This document shows positions 39,445 to 48,132 of a stretch of DNA of 64,000 bases, piece by piece. The translations under genes and the position numbers were made by a program. The notes beneath the pieces are model-generated. The model was not told the origin of the DNA and did not search any database. It worked only from the letters and a program-made list of their open reading frames with translations. The stretch's first letter is position 1; the number at the start of each line of letters is the position of its first letter. The DNA is from Vibrio sp. NTOU-M3 (GTDB lineage Bacteria; Pseudomonadota; Gammaproteobacteria; Enterobacterales; Vibrionaceae): NCBI RefSeq assembly GCF_040869035.1, contig NZ_CP162100.1:3208445-3272444 (forward strand). Direction: 5' to 3'.

Positions 39445-40968
39445 ATGGGATTAGCAATTGTGCATAGTCGTGCCAGTGTAGGTGTTGAGGCTCCAGAGGT
39501 GACGGTTGAAGTACATATTAGTAACGGCATGCCGGGGTTCACTTTGGTGGGGCTCCCGGAAACCACGGTGAAAGAGTCTCGCGATCGCGTGCGTAGTGCC
39601 ATTATCAATTCCCGTTTTGAGTTTCCTGCTAAGCGGATCACGGTGAATTTAGCGCCTGCGGATTTACCAAAGGAAGGAGGGCGTTTTGATTTGCCGATTG
39701 CGCTGGGTATTTTGGCAGCATCTGAGCAAATACCAACAACGAACTTACAAGGTAAAGAGTTTATTGGTGAGTTAGCTCTCTCTGGTGAACTGCGTCCCGT
39801 CAAGGGAGTATTGCCTGCAGCATTAGCGGCGATTCGAACTCAACGTAGTTTAGTGGTCCCCCATAATAATGCCGATCAGGCTGCATTAGTGGGGAAAGAA
39901 TGCCACAAATCTGCACAAACATTGCTGGAGGTATGCAGTGATTTATGTGGTCAGCAGGCATTAGGCTTACACATTCAGCCCAGTACAAAGGCCACTCCGC
40001 CATCGGGGCGAGATTTGCAAGACATCATTGGTCAGCAGCAAGGTAAACGTGCGCTAGAGATCGCAGCTGCGGGCAATCACAATCTGCTTTTTCTCGGTCC
40101 TCCCGGCACGGGTAAAACCATGCTAGCCTCAAGGTTGTGCGACTTACTGCCTGAAATGAGTGATGATGAAGCGATGGAGACGGCGTCTGTTGCTTCGCTC
40201 ACCCAACAAGAGATCCATGCGAACAACTGGAAACAACGACCGTTTCGATCGCCGCATCATTCGAGCTCGATGGCGGCACTGGTGGGCGGTGGCACAATTC
40301 CTAGACCCGGTGAGATCTCTTTGGCGCACAATGGCTTGCTGTTTCTTGATGAAATGCCTGAGTTTGAGCGTAAAGTGCTTGATTCGTTGCGAGAGCCGCT
40401 GGAGTCCGGCGAGATAATTATCTCTCGGGCACAAGGAAAAACTCGTTTTCCTGCTCGCTTTCAGTTGATTGGCGCCTTAAACCCCAGCCCGACGGGATAC
40501 CATGAAGGCGCTCAAGCTCGGACAAATCCACAAACGATTTTGCGCTACTTAAGCCGTTTGTCTGGCCCGTTACTTGATCGGTTTGATATGTCTTTAGAAA
40601 TCCCAGCATTACCGAAAGGTACTTTGGCAGAAGGGGGCGATCGCGGAGAAACTACACAAGTGGTGAAAGAGCGAGTGTTGATTGCGCGAGAGCAGATGTT
40701 AGCACGTGCTGGTAAAGTTAATGCGTTACTGGGAAGTCGCGAAATTGAGCACTATTGTCATCTAGAAAAAACCGATGCGCAGTTTTTAGAAACTGCTTTA
40801 CATCGCTTAGGGCTTTCCATCCGTGCGTATCATCGGATCATCAAAGTGGCTCGAACGATTGCCGATTTAGCCGGCAGCGAAGCCATTCGTCGAGAGCACT
40901 TAGCGGAAGCGCTTGGTTATCGTGCGATGGATCGCTTATTGAAACAGCTTACCGCACAAGCGGTATAA
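39445..40968 (+). CDS. comM: Competence-related AAA+ helicase ComM (YifB)
   Basis: Hexameric Mg-chelatase-like AAA+ motor that drives branch migration when transformed DNA is integrated. Start at 39445 (MGLAIVHSRASVGVEAPEVT), with GAGG 8 bases upstream; 507 residues (E. coli 506). N-terminal ChlI-type domain, Walker A GPPGTGKTML, Walker B GLLFLDEMPEF, sensor NPSPTGYHEG and the C-terminal Mg-chelatase helical domain (LSIRAYHRIIKVARTIADLAG). Together with dprA at 56403 it points to natural transformability. Confidence 0.95.
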   Translation: MGLAIVHSRASVGVEAPEVTVEVHISNGMPGFTLVGLPETTVKESRDRVRSAIINSRFEFPAKRITVNLAPADLPKEGGRFDLPIALGILAASEQIPTTNLQGKEFIGELALSGELRPVKGVLPAALAAIRTQRSLVVPHNNADQAALVGKECHKSAQTLLEVCSDLCGQQALGLHIQPSTKATPPSGRDLQDIIGQQQGKRALEIAAAGNHNLLFLGPPGTGKTMLASRLCDLLPEMSDDEAMETASVASLTQQEIHANNWKQRPFRSPHHSSSMAALVGGGTIPRPGEISLAHNGLLFLDEMPEFERKVLDSLREPLESGEIIISRAQGKTRFPARFQLIGALNPSPTGYHEGAQARTNPQTILRYLSRLSGPLLDRFDMSLEIPALPKGTLAEGGDRGETTQVVKERVLIAREQMLARAGKVNALLGSREIEHYCHLEKTDAQFLETALHRLGLSIRAYHRIIKVARTIADLAGSEAIRREHLAEALGYRAMDRLLKQLTAQAV

Positions 40969-41145
40969 AAGGTGGATCACTAACCAGTGCAAATAGTTTA
41001 ATAATCACCATCTGTAATGGAATGCTCTTGATAGATAGATCAAAGCAACAAATCTGACCATATCATCAAAGATTCCAAACTCTGGTGGGGTTTGTATAAT
41101 TACACGCTGTTTTATTGATCATTAACGCGCGCTTTATTAAATTCT

Positions 41146-42027
41146 ATGCTGTCTTATCTGTTACTTGTATTGAATGCGGCTCTGGTTATCCTTAACTCCG
41201 CGTTTTGTTCTCTCGCTATTTGTATCATTGCTTTATTTAAGCTGATATTGCCCGGACAACGATTAAAAGCCTATGCCACAGCGATGGCAAATAAAATGAT
41301 GTGGGTGTGGGCAACCGTCAATGCTTGGATTTTAAAAGCTTCGAATCGTGTTGAATGGGATATTCAAGGGGTTGAAGGGCTTAAAAAAGACGCTTGGTAT
41401 TTGATGATCTCTAATCACCTTAGCTGGACCGATATTGTTGTGTTGTGCTGCGTGTTTAAAGACCGCATCCCCATGCCTAAGTTTTTTCTTAAACAGCAGC
41501 TGTTGTATGTACCGTTTATCGGTATGGCTTGTTGGGCGCTTGATATGCCCTTTATGCGCCGTTACTCGCGTGAGTACTTGCTGCGAAACCCTGCTAAACG
41601 GGGGCAGGACTTGGCAACGACGCGCCGTTCTTGTGCCAAATTCCGCAATACGCCTACAACGGTGGTTAATTATGTGGAAGGCACTCGCTTTACTGAGCAA
41701 AAGCAGGCGAAAAGTAAAGCGGGTTTTGAGTACTTGTTACAACCCAAGTCTGGGGGAATTGCTTATACATTGGCGGCGATGGGGGAGCAATTTGATCATA
41801 TTATCGATGTCACTCTGGCTTATCCAAAAAACACAAACAAGCCGTTTAAAGATTTGTTGATGGGGAAAGTGACGAAAATAGTGGTGCATACTGAGCTGCT
41901 GCCTGTGAATGAGAAAGTCACTGGTGATTATTTCAATGATAAGAAATACAAACGCCAGTTTCAGCTATGGCTGACGGATGTGTGGCACAAGAAAGACCAA
42001 AAGTTAAAGCAGATTAATGAGCAATAA
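41146..42027 (+). CDS. yihG: Membrane acyltransferase, YihG (PlsC-like) family
   Basis: PlsC-like 1-acyl-glycerophosphate acyltransferase family; in E. coli YihG contributes to phosphatidic acid acyl composition. 293 residues with N-terminal hydrophobic segments (LLLVLNAALVILNSAFCSLAICIIALF), the HX4D catalytic motif in ISNHLSWTDIV, the substrate-binding VEGTRFT, and a C-terminal SGGIAYTLAAM segment. Position next to dsbA-srkA is conserved with E. coli. The exact acyl acceptor in Vibrio is not known from sequence. Confidence 0.9.
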   Translation: MLSYLLLVLNAALVILNSAFCSLAICIIALFKLILPGQRLKAYATAMANKMMWVWATVNAWILKASNRVEWDIQGVEGLKKDAWYLMISNHLSWTDIVVLCCVFKDRIPMPKFFLKQQLLYVPFIGMACWALDMPFMRRYSREYLLRNPAKRGQDLATTRRSCAKFRNTPTTVVNYVEGTRFTEQKQAKSKAGFEYLLQPKSGGIAYTLAAMGEQFDHIIDVTLAYPKNTNKPFKDLLMGKVTKIVVHTELLPVNEKVTGDYFNDKKYKRQFQLWLTDVWHKKDQKLKQINEQ

Positions 42028-42028
42028 A

Positions 42029-42050
42029 AAAGGGAGCCTTGGCTCCCTTT
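42029..42050. terminator. Bidirectional terminator between yihG and dsbA
   Basis: AAAGGGAGCC (42029-42038) and GGCTCCCTTT (42041-42050), realistically a CTTG loop, T-run TTTTG on the plus strand and TTTTATTG on the minus strand. Serves the two convergent genes. Confidence 0.88.
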
Positions 42051-42058
42051 TTGTTTGA

Positions 42059-42661
42059 TTACTTTTGCGTGAGTAGGTAGTTAACCAGCTCAAAGTATTG
42101 ATCCATTGAGAACCCACGTGGTGGTTGAACCAAAAACTTATTGTTCACGACAACGGCTGGTACGCCAGAGAGACCACTGTTTTGAAATTGCTTGTCAAAG
42201 CGGCGAACCATGGAGTCAACAGCAAAGCCTTTGAAAGCACCGTCAAACTTCTTCGCATCCACGCCTTCATCTAAGAAGATTTGACGTAATTCTTCATCAT
42301 TCTTTGGTGCTTTACGCATGTTGTGAATGCGGTTAAACATCACTGGCACCATTTTATCTTCTACTTTTAGTGCAACCATAGTGGCATAGGCTTTACTCAT
42401 GGATAAACCCATATTTCCGCCCATGAATGACACGTGATTCTTTTGCAGCTTGACCCCTTCAGGCAGCTGTTTCTTCAACTGCTGGATCACTGGTTCGAAG
42501 GTGTTGCAGTGTGGGCAGTAGAATGAGAAAAACTCAGTCACTACTGGTTTTTTTGAGGCTTCAAGGTTAAGCACTTTGTAGTGCTCACCCGCTTTGAATT
42601 GAGCGGCATGAGCACTAAGGCTCATCATGAGAGTTGCAAAGAGTGCAAACAGCTTTTTCAT
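42059..42661 (-). CDS. dsbA: Periplasmic thiol:disulfide oxidoreductase DsbA
   Basis: Introduces disulfide bonds in exported proteins; in V. cholerae the homologue TcpG is needed for toxin and pilus folding. Start at 42661 ([13 protein letters not shown]), with GGAGA upstream; 200 residues with signal peptide cut after AHA (residue 19). Active site CPHC at 49-52, with the cis-proline loop SGVPAVVV and the inserted helical domain between them. Coupled in order with srkA, upstream by 54 bases, as in E. coli. Confidence 0.97.
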   Translation of the reverse strand: MKKLFALFATLMMSLSAHAAQFKAGEHYKVLNLEASKKPVVTEFFSFYCPHCNTFEPVIQQLKKQLPEGVKLQKNHVSFMGGNMGLSMSKAYATMVALKVEDKMVPVMFNRIHNMRKAPKNDEELRQIFLDEGVDAKKFDGAFKGFAVDSMVRRFDKQFQNSGLSGVPAVVVNNKFLVQPPRGFSMDQYFELVNYLLTQK

Positions 42662-42715
42662 TATTTTCTCCATAATAGTTATTCTGGTCTGCTTCCTGGT
42701 TCAATGAGCCTCAGT

Positions 42716-43702
42716 TTACCATTGAGGCAGCAGTGACAATGGCGGTTCATCCAATGCCGCAATTTGTTCCTTAAAAGCCAACACCTGACTCTCCCAATAT
42801 TTTGCATCAGCAAACCATGGAAAAGCGACAGGAAATGCAGGGTCTTGCCAGCGTTTTGCTAGCCATGCCATGTAATGCACCATACGTAGACCACGCAATG
42901 GCTCAATTAGTTTCAACTCTGAGTGGTCAAAGTCACAAAACTCTTGGTAGGCTTCCAAAATAATGTCGAGTTGCGCCAGTTTGTCATGACGTTCACCATT
43001 AAGCAGCATCCACAAGTCTTGGACGGCAGGACCATTACGAGAATCATCCAAATCGACAAACATGGGACCATCGCGCCAAAGGATGTTGCCCGGGTGGCAG
43101 TCTCCATGGAGGCGAATGATCTGGCTGCTGTTTTGCCAGCGCTGATCCAGTGCTTTGATCAGCAAATCCAAGTCATTGAAAAACGCATTTTCGAGATGCA
43201 TCGGAATGAAACTTGATTGCTGTAAAATTTCTTTTGGCTGGTAGAGGTATTCGTGTAAACCAATGGTTGGGCGATGTTGAAATTGGGTACGGCTGCTCAC
43301 TTTATGGATGCGACCTAAGAAACGTCCAACGCCTTCTAACTGATCGAAATTATCCACCTCAAATTGACGTCCACCCACGCTCGTAAAGAGGGCAAACCAG
43401 TAGCCTTGATAATGATGCAGGGTTTCACCATTGATGCGCATGGGTGGGGCGACAGGGATTTCTGACTCGACCAATTCTAGCGTGAAGTCATGCTCTTCTT
43501 GAATTTGTGCTTGGCTCCAACGTTCAGGACGGTAGAACTTCACCACATAGCGTTGTCGCTCTTCGTCGGTGAACTGATAGACGCGGTTTTCATAGCTATT
43601 TAAAGGTAAAAAGCCAGACTCGGCACGGATACCTATACTCTCCAAGGCATACCACATGAAATCTGGAGTTAAAGCATCAAAGTTAAAAGCAGTATTTGGC
43701 AT
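42716..43702 (-). CDS. srkA: Stress response kinase SrkA (RdoA/YihE)
   Basis: Ser/Thr kinase of aminoglycoside-phosphotransferase fold that protects cells under stress, part of the Cpx-linked rdoA-dsbA unit in E. coli. The ATG at 43702 (MPNTAFNFDALTPDFMW) gives 328 residues, equal to E. coli; a GTG four codons earlier is less likely. Nucleotide region YVVKFYRPERW, catalytic loop HGDCHPGNILW and metal-binding DLDDS are present. Whether Cpx controls it here is inference from E. coli. Confidence 0.94.
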   Translation of the reverse strand: MPNTAFNFDALTPDFMWYALESIGIRAESGFLPLNSYENRVYQFTDEERQRYVVKFYRPERWSQAQIQEEHDFTLELVESEIPVAPPMRINGETLHHYQGYWFALFTSVGGRQFEVDNFDQLEGVGRFLGRIHKVSSRTQFQHRPTIGLHEYLYQPKEILQQSSFIPMHLENAFFNDLDLLIKALDQRWQNSSQIIRLHGDCHPGNILWRDGPMFVDLDDSRNGPAVQDLWMLLNGERHDKLAQLDIILEAYQEFCDFDHSELKLIEPLRGLRMVHYMAWLAKRWQDPAFPVAFPWFADAKYWESQVLAFKEQIAALDEPPLSLLPQW

Positions 43703-43949
43703 AAAGGCAGGCACTCATTGCTGTATATAAGAACAACTTAGAAGTAAATATGACTCTGAAGCCACTAATCTATCACTATTTGAAACATGAGGCCTGCTTT
43801 TCCAACATTTATGTCAGCGCAGCACAGAGTATATCCCTCTTCGCCATATAACAGCGTTATCTCTAAGTTGCTGTGGCTACTCTATACTTCGTTTATATAC
43901 CGATGTGTTTATTGATTCATATCTTTGTGGACTTACCTAGGGAGCCTTC

Positions 43950-44705
43950 ATGAGGTGTTATACACATGCACTTATTCTCATTGTTCTACTGCTACCTACT
44001 TTGGCTCGTGCTCAGAGTCTAACGGTGATATGTGAAGAGAATATGCCTCCTTTTTCTTGGACAGAAGATAATCAAGCTAAAGGTATTGCTGTCGAAGTAA
44101 TTCAGGCTATTTTGAAGGAGTTAGATCTATCGGTTTCTGTTCAACTTTATCCATGGGCCAGAGCATATCGAATGGGGTTGAATCACTCCAATACGCTTAT
44201 ATGTACGATGGCACGAACAAAAGAGCGAGAACAAAAATTTAAATGGGCCGGTGAAATTTTCTCTAGCCCTCCTGTTCTATTGGCATTGAGGTACAGAACA
44301 GACATTCACATTGCCTCATTTAACGACCTAAATAAGTTCAGAATTGGAACTCATAGAGATTCGTTTCGAGAACGTTATTTATTGAGTAAAGGGTTAATTT
44401 TAGGTGAAAGCGTGATTCCTGAAGGCTCGAATATTCTGAACTATAAAAAACTCAAGAAAGGGAGGGTTGATCTTTGGTCTATCCCCCTTTTACTTGGCTA
44501 CTATATTGTTCATCAGGACGGTGGTCGGCATGAAGAGTTAGTTCAGGTCGCCTACTCACTTCAAGAGCTTCCTCAAGGACAGCATATCGCATTTAGTTTG
44601 GATACTGATGATGAAGTGGTAGACGCCTTTAAACGTGCATTGTCGGAAATCAAAAACAATGGTACGTATGAAAAAATATTTAATAAGTATATGTACGATG
44701 AGTAA
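43950..44705 (+). CDS. Orphan periplasmic SBP family 3-like protein
   Basis: 251 residues, signal peptide MRCYTHALILIVLLLPTLARA with a cut near residue 21. The mature part has the amino-acid-binding fold order: ENMPPFSWTEDNQAKGIAVEVIQAI, WARAYRMGLN and CTMARTKERE, typical of SBP_bac_3 proteins in Vibrio and Shewanella that have no transporter partner. No permease or ATPase is adjacent, and no signalling domain is fused, so it may feed a distant transporter or a receptor. Base composition is more AT-rich than the flanking srkA and ccoG. Confidence 0.85.
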   Translation: MRCYTHALILIVLLLPTLARAQSLTVICEENMPPFSWTEDNQAKGIAVEVIQAILKELDLSVSVQLYPWARAYRMGLNHSNTLICTMARTKEREQKFKWAGEIFSSPPVLLALRYRTDIHIASFNDLNKFRIGTHRDSFRERYLLSKGLILGESVIPEGSNILNYKKLKKGRVDLWSIPLLLGYYIVHQDGGRHEELVQVAYSLQELPQGQHIAFSLDTDDEVVDAFKRALSEIKNNGTYEKIFNKYMYDE

Positions 44706-44709
44706 TGCT

Positions 44710-44735
44710 AAAAGCTCCGTTTAGTTACAGCTTTT
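44710..44735 (+). terminator. Possible terminator overlapping the ccoG end
   Basis: AAAAGCT (44710-44716) with AGCTTTT (44729-44735), 12-base loop, then TAATAAAG. Directly after the orphan SBP gene and overlapping the last ccoG codons. Weak stem. Confidence 0.5.
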
Positions 44736-46143
44736 TAATAAAGCGGCTTTCTACTTCAATTGTAAAATTATTGCTGTCTGATAATACAAATTGAATGGTG
44801 GATATAGGAGAACTTAAGCTTTCAGGCTCAACTCCAAGACTCATTGGTAGATTCAATACTTCACCCGGCTGCACTTGCACCGTTTGTTTGCCATACCAAG
44901 AAACATCACTCAACCCAGTTACATCTAGCTGATATTGCTGGATTTGCTGAGTTTTATTGATGATTTTTAAGGTATAAGTATTCTCAACCTCGCCAGATGA
45001 ATTGACTCGGAACAGCTGGTTGCGATCGCGCAGTACGCTGAGCCCAGCCGGGTCGACGCTGGCGATTTGGACGAAGAATAAGGCAAACATAACCAACAAC
45101 ACTGCGCCATAGCCGAGTAACTTCGGTCGCATGACCTTGGTATGGTGGCCAGATAAACGGTGCTCGGTGGTGTAGTTGATCAAACCTTTCTCATACCCCA
45201 TGCGATCCATGGTGTTATTGCACGCATCGATACAGGCGCCGCAATTTATACACTCATATTGCAGACCATCTCGGATATCGATACCGGTAGGGCACACTTG
45301 TACACATAAATCACAATCAATACAGTCTCCCAAGCCCATGGTTTTAGGATCGGCTTTACGCGATCGTGGGCCGCGTGCCTCACCGCGTTTGGCGTCATAA
45401 CCCACGATAAAGGTATCTTTATCGAACATGGCAGATTGAAAACGCGCGTAGGGACACATATGGATACAGACGATTGAACGCATCCAACCAGCATTGGCGT
45501 AAGTACAGCCAGCAAAAAACAGCACCCAAAACACTGGCCAGAAGCTTGCCTCGAAAGTGAAAAAATTCACCACTAGCGCTTTCATTGGCACAAAGTAGCC
45601 AACAAAGGTCAGGCCGGTGATTAATGCAATGGCTATCCAAGCTAAGTGCTTAGCCGTTTTTCTAAGGATGAGTTTAAATGTGGGTTTGGTGGAATCTTGC
45701 TTACGCCTTTTGTTGGCACTGCCTTCTAATTTTTCTTCGAACCAGATGTACATAAAGGTCCAAACGGTTTGAGGACATAGATAACCACACCATACCCGAC
45801 CTAAAAAGGTGGTAATGAAAAAGAGGCCAAAGGCCGCAATCATAAAGAGTAGTGCCAGCAGCGTAAGATCTTGTGGATATAGGGTGGTACCGAAAAAGTT
45901 GAATTGCTGATGGCCGATATCGAGCAAAATTGCTTGCCTTTCACCATAGGGAATCCATGGGGTGAGAGCAAACAGCAGCAGTAAAAACCAGCCGCCATAG
46001 CGACGAAGTTTTTGAAAGGTTCCTTTACTTTCTCGAACATAGATGCGGTTACTCGGATTAAAACGGTCGCCTTTGCTTTTGTGAGCTTTAGGGTTAAACG
46101 TTTTCGGAGTCACATCTTTGATGTCGATTTTATCCTGACTCAT
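44725..46143 (-). CDS. ccoG: Cytochrome c oxidase accessory protein CcoG (RdxA/FixG family)
   Basis: Inner-membrane ferredoxin-like protein needed to assemble the cbb3 oxidase copper centre. 472 residues: N-terminal and central membrane segments (WFLLLLFALTPWIPYG, LTLLALLFMIAAFGLFFITTF), conserved CGYLCPQTVW, two 4Fe-4S ferredoxin motifs (CIDCDLCVQVCP and CINCGACIDACN), another membrane segment, and a C-terminal Ig-like domain (YTLKIINKTQQIQQYQL). The ccoNOQP genes are not in the window; an isolated ccoG copy is common in Vibrio. Confidence 0.93.
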   Translation of the reverse strand: MSQDKIDIKDVTPKTFNPKAHKSKGDRFNPSNRIYVRESKGTFQKLRRYGGWFLLLLFALTPWIPYGERQAILLDIGHQQFNFFGTTLYPQDLTLLALLFMIAAFGLFFITTFLGRVWCGYLCPQTVWTFMYIWFEEKLEGSANKRRKQDSTKPTFKLILRKTAKHLAWIAIALITGLTFVGYFVPMKALVVNFFTFEASFWPVFWVLFFAGCTYANAGWMRSIVCIHMCPYARFQSAMFDKDTFIVGYDAKRGEARGPRSRKADPKTMGLGDCIDCDLCVQVCPTGIDIRDGLQYECINCGACIDACNNTMDRMGYEKGLINYTTEHRLSGHHTKVMRPKLLGYGAVLLVMFALFFVQIASVDPAGLSVLRDRNQLFRVNSSGEVENTYTLKIINKTQQIQQYQLDVTGLSDVSWYGKQTVQVQPGEVLNLPMSLGVEPESLSSPISTIQFVLSDSNNFTIEVESRFIKKL

Positions 46144-46357
46144 TGTGCTTCCTTCTTGGGCATGTGGTGTGATTTCTTTTGTTCACACTCTTTGCGAAAT
46201 TATTTAATAGTTTAGGAAAAGGTTGTGGTGAGCGATTATACAATTAATAACAATTTGATTTCTTTAACGCTATCAACCTTTAACAACAAAACAGAACTGC
46301 TGCTGTAATAAAACTTGGAATAGAGTTTTTATGGGATTTGAGAGGCGGGGAAATAAA

Positions 46358-46381
46358 AAGCGCGTCATAAGTGACGCGCTT
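46358..46381 (-). terminator. Intrinsic terminator of yihD
   Basis: AAGCGCGTCA (46358-46367) with TGACGCGCTT (46372-46381), loop TAAG; on the minus strand TTTATTTCC follows. Fifteen bases after the yihD stop. Confidence 0.88.
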
Positions 46382-46395
46382 AACTGAGAGGGGGC

Positions 46396-46662
46396 TTACT
46401 CGATGATGCCGCGCGCTCGAAGGATCGCGGTTTTGAAATCGTCTTCTTGGTCTTTTTTCAAACCAGGAATCATTTCATCTTTGCTGCTATTACGCATTTT
46501 TAGATGATAGATCAGAACGTCATCAGTTAAATCTTCTAGCTTACCGTCGTAACCCGCTTCATTTGCCAGCTTTACAATGAACTGCAGTAGGTTCATATCT
46601 TGATCTTTTTGCCATTCTGGCTCGAGCAGTTCGAGTAATTCCTCGATACGGTGACATTTCAT
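46396..46662 (-). CDS. yihD: YihD family protein (DUF1040)
   Basis: 88 residues from ATG at 46662 ([20 protein letters not shown]); a longer frame would begin within the ribosome binding site GGAGAAA. It is a close match to E. coli YihD in length and in blocks [28 protein letters not shown] and [13 protein letters not shown]. Function is not established in any organism I can cite with confidence. In E. coli the gene neighbours srkA-dsbA, and here it is 3 kb away from them, with srkA and ccoG between. Confidence 0.92.
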   Translation of the reverse strand: MKCHRIEELLELLEPEWQKDQDMNLLQFIVKLANEAGYDGKLEDLTDDVLIYHLKMRNSSKDEMIPGLKKDQEDDFKTAILRARGIIE

Positions 46663-46731
46663 GAGCTTTCTCCACAATAGTTATAATGATTTGCGGGTTA
46701 AGGTAACAAATCACCGCCGTGAAGGTAAGAA

Positions 46732-46755
46732 AAAAGCGCAGAGATCTGCGCTTTT
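46732..46755 (-). terminator. Intrinsic terminator of the 94-residue protein gene
   Basis: AAAAGCGCAGA (46732-46742) with TCTGCGCTTTT (46745-46755), likely loop AGAT; on the minus strand TTCTTACC follows. Three bases past the gene's stop. Confidence 0.85.
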
Positions 46756-46757
46756 AA

Positions 46758-47042
46758 TTATGCAGCTTTAACCACTTTGTCTTGCGTAGACGCCAAGATG
46801 ACATCACGTTCAACTAAAGTCATTGCTGGAGCCACTTTTTTTGCGACTGGCGCTGTGGCAAAACCACTGCGACGACGCATTGCACTACGGTTTGTGTGCG
46901 AAAACCTGACTGCTGTTGGGCGCATTAAGTTACCTAACTTGTCAGGCATATCCATTGCCAATGTAATGGCCTGATCAATTATGAGTTGAGCTTCATCGCT
47001 GAAGGGTGGCTCTTCTGGCTCTCGCCAATCCAAAGTAATCAA
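46758..47042 (-). CDS. Conserved-looking hypothetical protein, unknown function
   Basis: 94 residues, not recognised. N-terminal acidic part (MITLDWREPEEPPFSDEAQL), then a helical stretch (IIDQAITLAMDMPDKLG) and a basic patch around SAMRRRSGFATAPVAKK before an alanine-rich end. No membrane segment or signal peptide is evident. It has its own strong terminator and sits between yihD and a Spo0M-family gene. The real coding status is supported by the terminator position and composition, not by a known family. Confidence 0.6.
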   Translation of the reverse strand: MITLDWREPEEPPFSDEAQLIIDQAITLAMDMPDKLGNLMRPTAVRFSHTNRSAMRRRSGFATAPVAKKVAPAMTLVERDVILASTQDKVVKAA

Positions 47043-47245
47043 TCAGGATTGATGATATGCATGCATATCAAGGATAGATTAGCACCATATAAGAATTTGA
47101 TCGATATATCGTCAGCTATATTGCTGTGTGGCAACTAAAATTGTGTGAGATAAGTGGTAGCCATGAGACAGAAAAGCAGATTAGCATAGAGAGATGAGTT
47201 GTATTGCTCTGGTGATATGAATGTCAGTTTACCAAGGAGGAGAGC

Positions 47246-48040
47246 ATGTCGTTTTTTAAGAAAACCCTCGCCAGTTTCGGTATTGGTTCGGCAAAAGTAG
47301 ATTCGGTGCTCCAGCAAGAAACCCTTTTTCCAGGCCAAAAGGTCGCACTCACTATTCATGTGTATGGTGGTTCGGATGAGCAAGACGTAGACAACATTGA
47401 TGTCAAACTCTGTTGTCGTTATATCAAGGAAGTGCCGGCCAACAACAATGACAATGATCGTCATGGTCGAACAAAACGGGCACCACAAACGTATGTATTG
47501 GCCAGTTGGAAATTGCCTTATGCGTTTACCATCGGTGCTGGTGAAACCAGAGACTTTAACGTTGAACTGGATGTGCCATGGAATACACCAGTGACGATCG
47601 GAGATGCCAAAGTCTGGCTCGAAACCGGTTTGGATATCGCTATGGCTATCGATCCAACAGATAAAGATATTCTCACGGTCAGGCCTGATCCATTGATGGA
47701 TGGGATTTTTACTGCATTAGAAGAGCAGGGGCTGCGGATCCGTCAAGTTGAGTGTGAAGCGGTGGATGGTTTTGAACTGCCCTTTGTTCAGGAATTTGAA
47801 TTTGTACCGACCACAGGACCATATCATGGACGTTGGCGTGAGTTAGAAGTTGTTGCGTATCGGACGGAGCAAGAGCTAAAGCTATGGTTTGAAGTTGATC
47901 GTCATCGCGATGGTGCAAAAGGCATGCTGGCGAGTCTACTTGGCATTGGCCAACTCAAACGTGAATTGAGTATTCCATTGCATACTTCTGGAGAGAATGC
48001 GGGTCAGATGGTGCTGGATTACCTAGACTCTTCCACGTAA
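47246..48040 (+). CDS. Spo0M (sporulation-control protein) family
   Basis: 264-residue cytoplasmic protein with the arrestin-like, all-beta fold known from B. subtilis Spo0M, split in N- and C-terminal halves. The family opening SFFKKTLASFGIGSAKVDSVL is very recognisable, followed by VYGGSDEQDVDNIDVKLCC and WNTPVTIGDAKVWLETGLDIAMAID. Vibrio does not sporulate, so the Bacillus-derived name is misleading; in non-sporulators its role is unknown. Monocistronic with GGAGGAGAG as ribosome binding site. Confidence 0.93.
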   Translation: MSFFKKTLASFGIGSAKVDSVLQQETLFPGQKVALTIHVYGGSDEQDVDNIDVKLCCRYIKEVPANNNDNDRHGRTKRAPQTYVLASWKLPYAFTIGAGETRDFNVELDVPWNTPVTIGDAKVWLETGLDIAMAIDPTDKDILTVRPDPLMDGIFTALEEQGLRIRQVECEAVDGFELPFVQEFEFVPTTGPYHGRWRELEVVAYRTEQELKLWFEVDRHRDGAKGMLASLLGIGQLKRELSIPLHTSGENAGQMVLDYLDSST

Positions 48041-48056
48041 CAAAAAGTTAAAACAT

Positions 48057-48080
48057 TTTAGCTTACAAGTGTAAGCTAAA
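48057..48080. promoter_or_regulatory. 24-base palindromic operator upstream of the hemolysin III-family gene
   Basis: TTTAGCTTACA (48057-48067) and TGTAAGCTAAA (48070-48080) are perfect inverted arms around AG. The core AGCTTACAnnTGTAAGCT resembles the FabR-type unsaturated fatty acid operator (AGCGTACAnnTGTnCGCT). It overlaps a candidate -35 CTTACA (48062-48067), with extended -10 TGCGATACT (48083-48091). Repression by a TetR-like protein is therefore plausible. Confidence 0.6.
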
Positions 48081-48132
48081 AATGCGATACTCTGGAGTAA
48101 TCCCTCTAATTTTTGCTCCAGAGTGCTCGATT

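Noticed and set aside
39408..39803. Minus-strand open frame opposite the comM start
   Set aside because: Shadow of comM; composition follows the comM codons and there is no ribosome binding site.
46255..46276. FNR-like TTGAT...ATCAA upstream of ccoG
   Set aside because: The halves are separated by 12 bases instead of 4, so it does not fit an FNR site.
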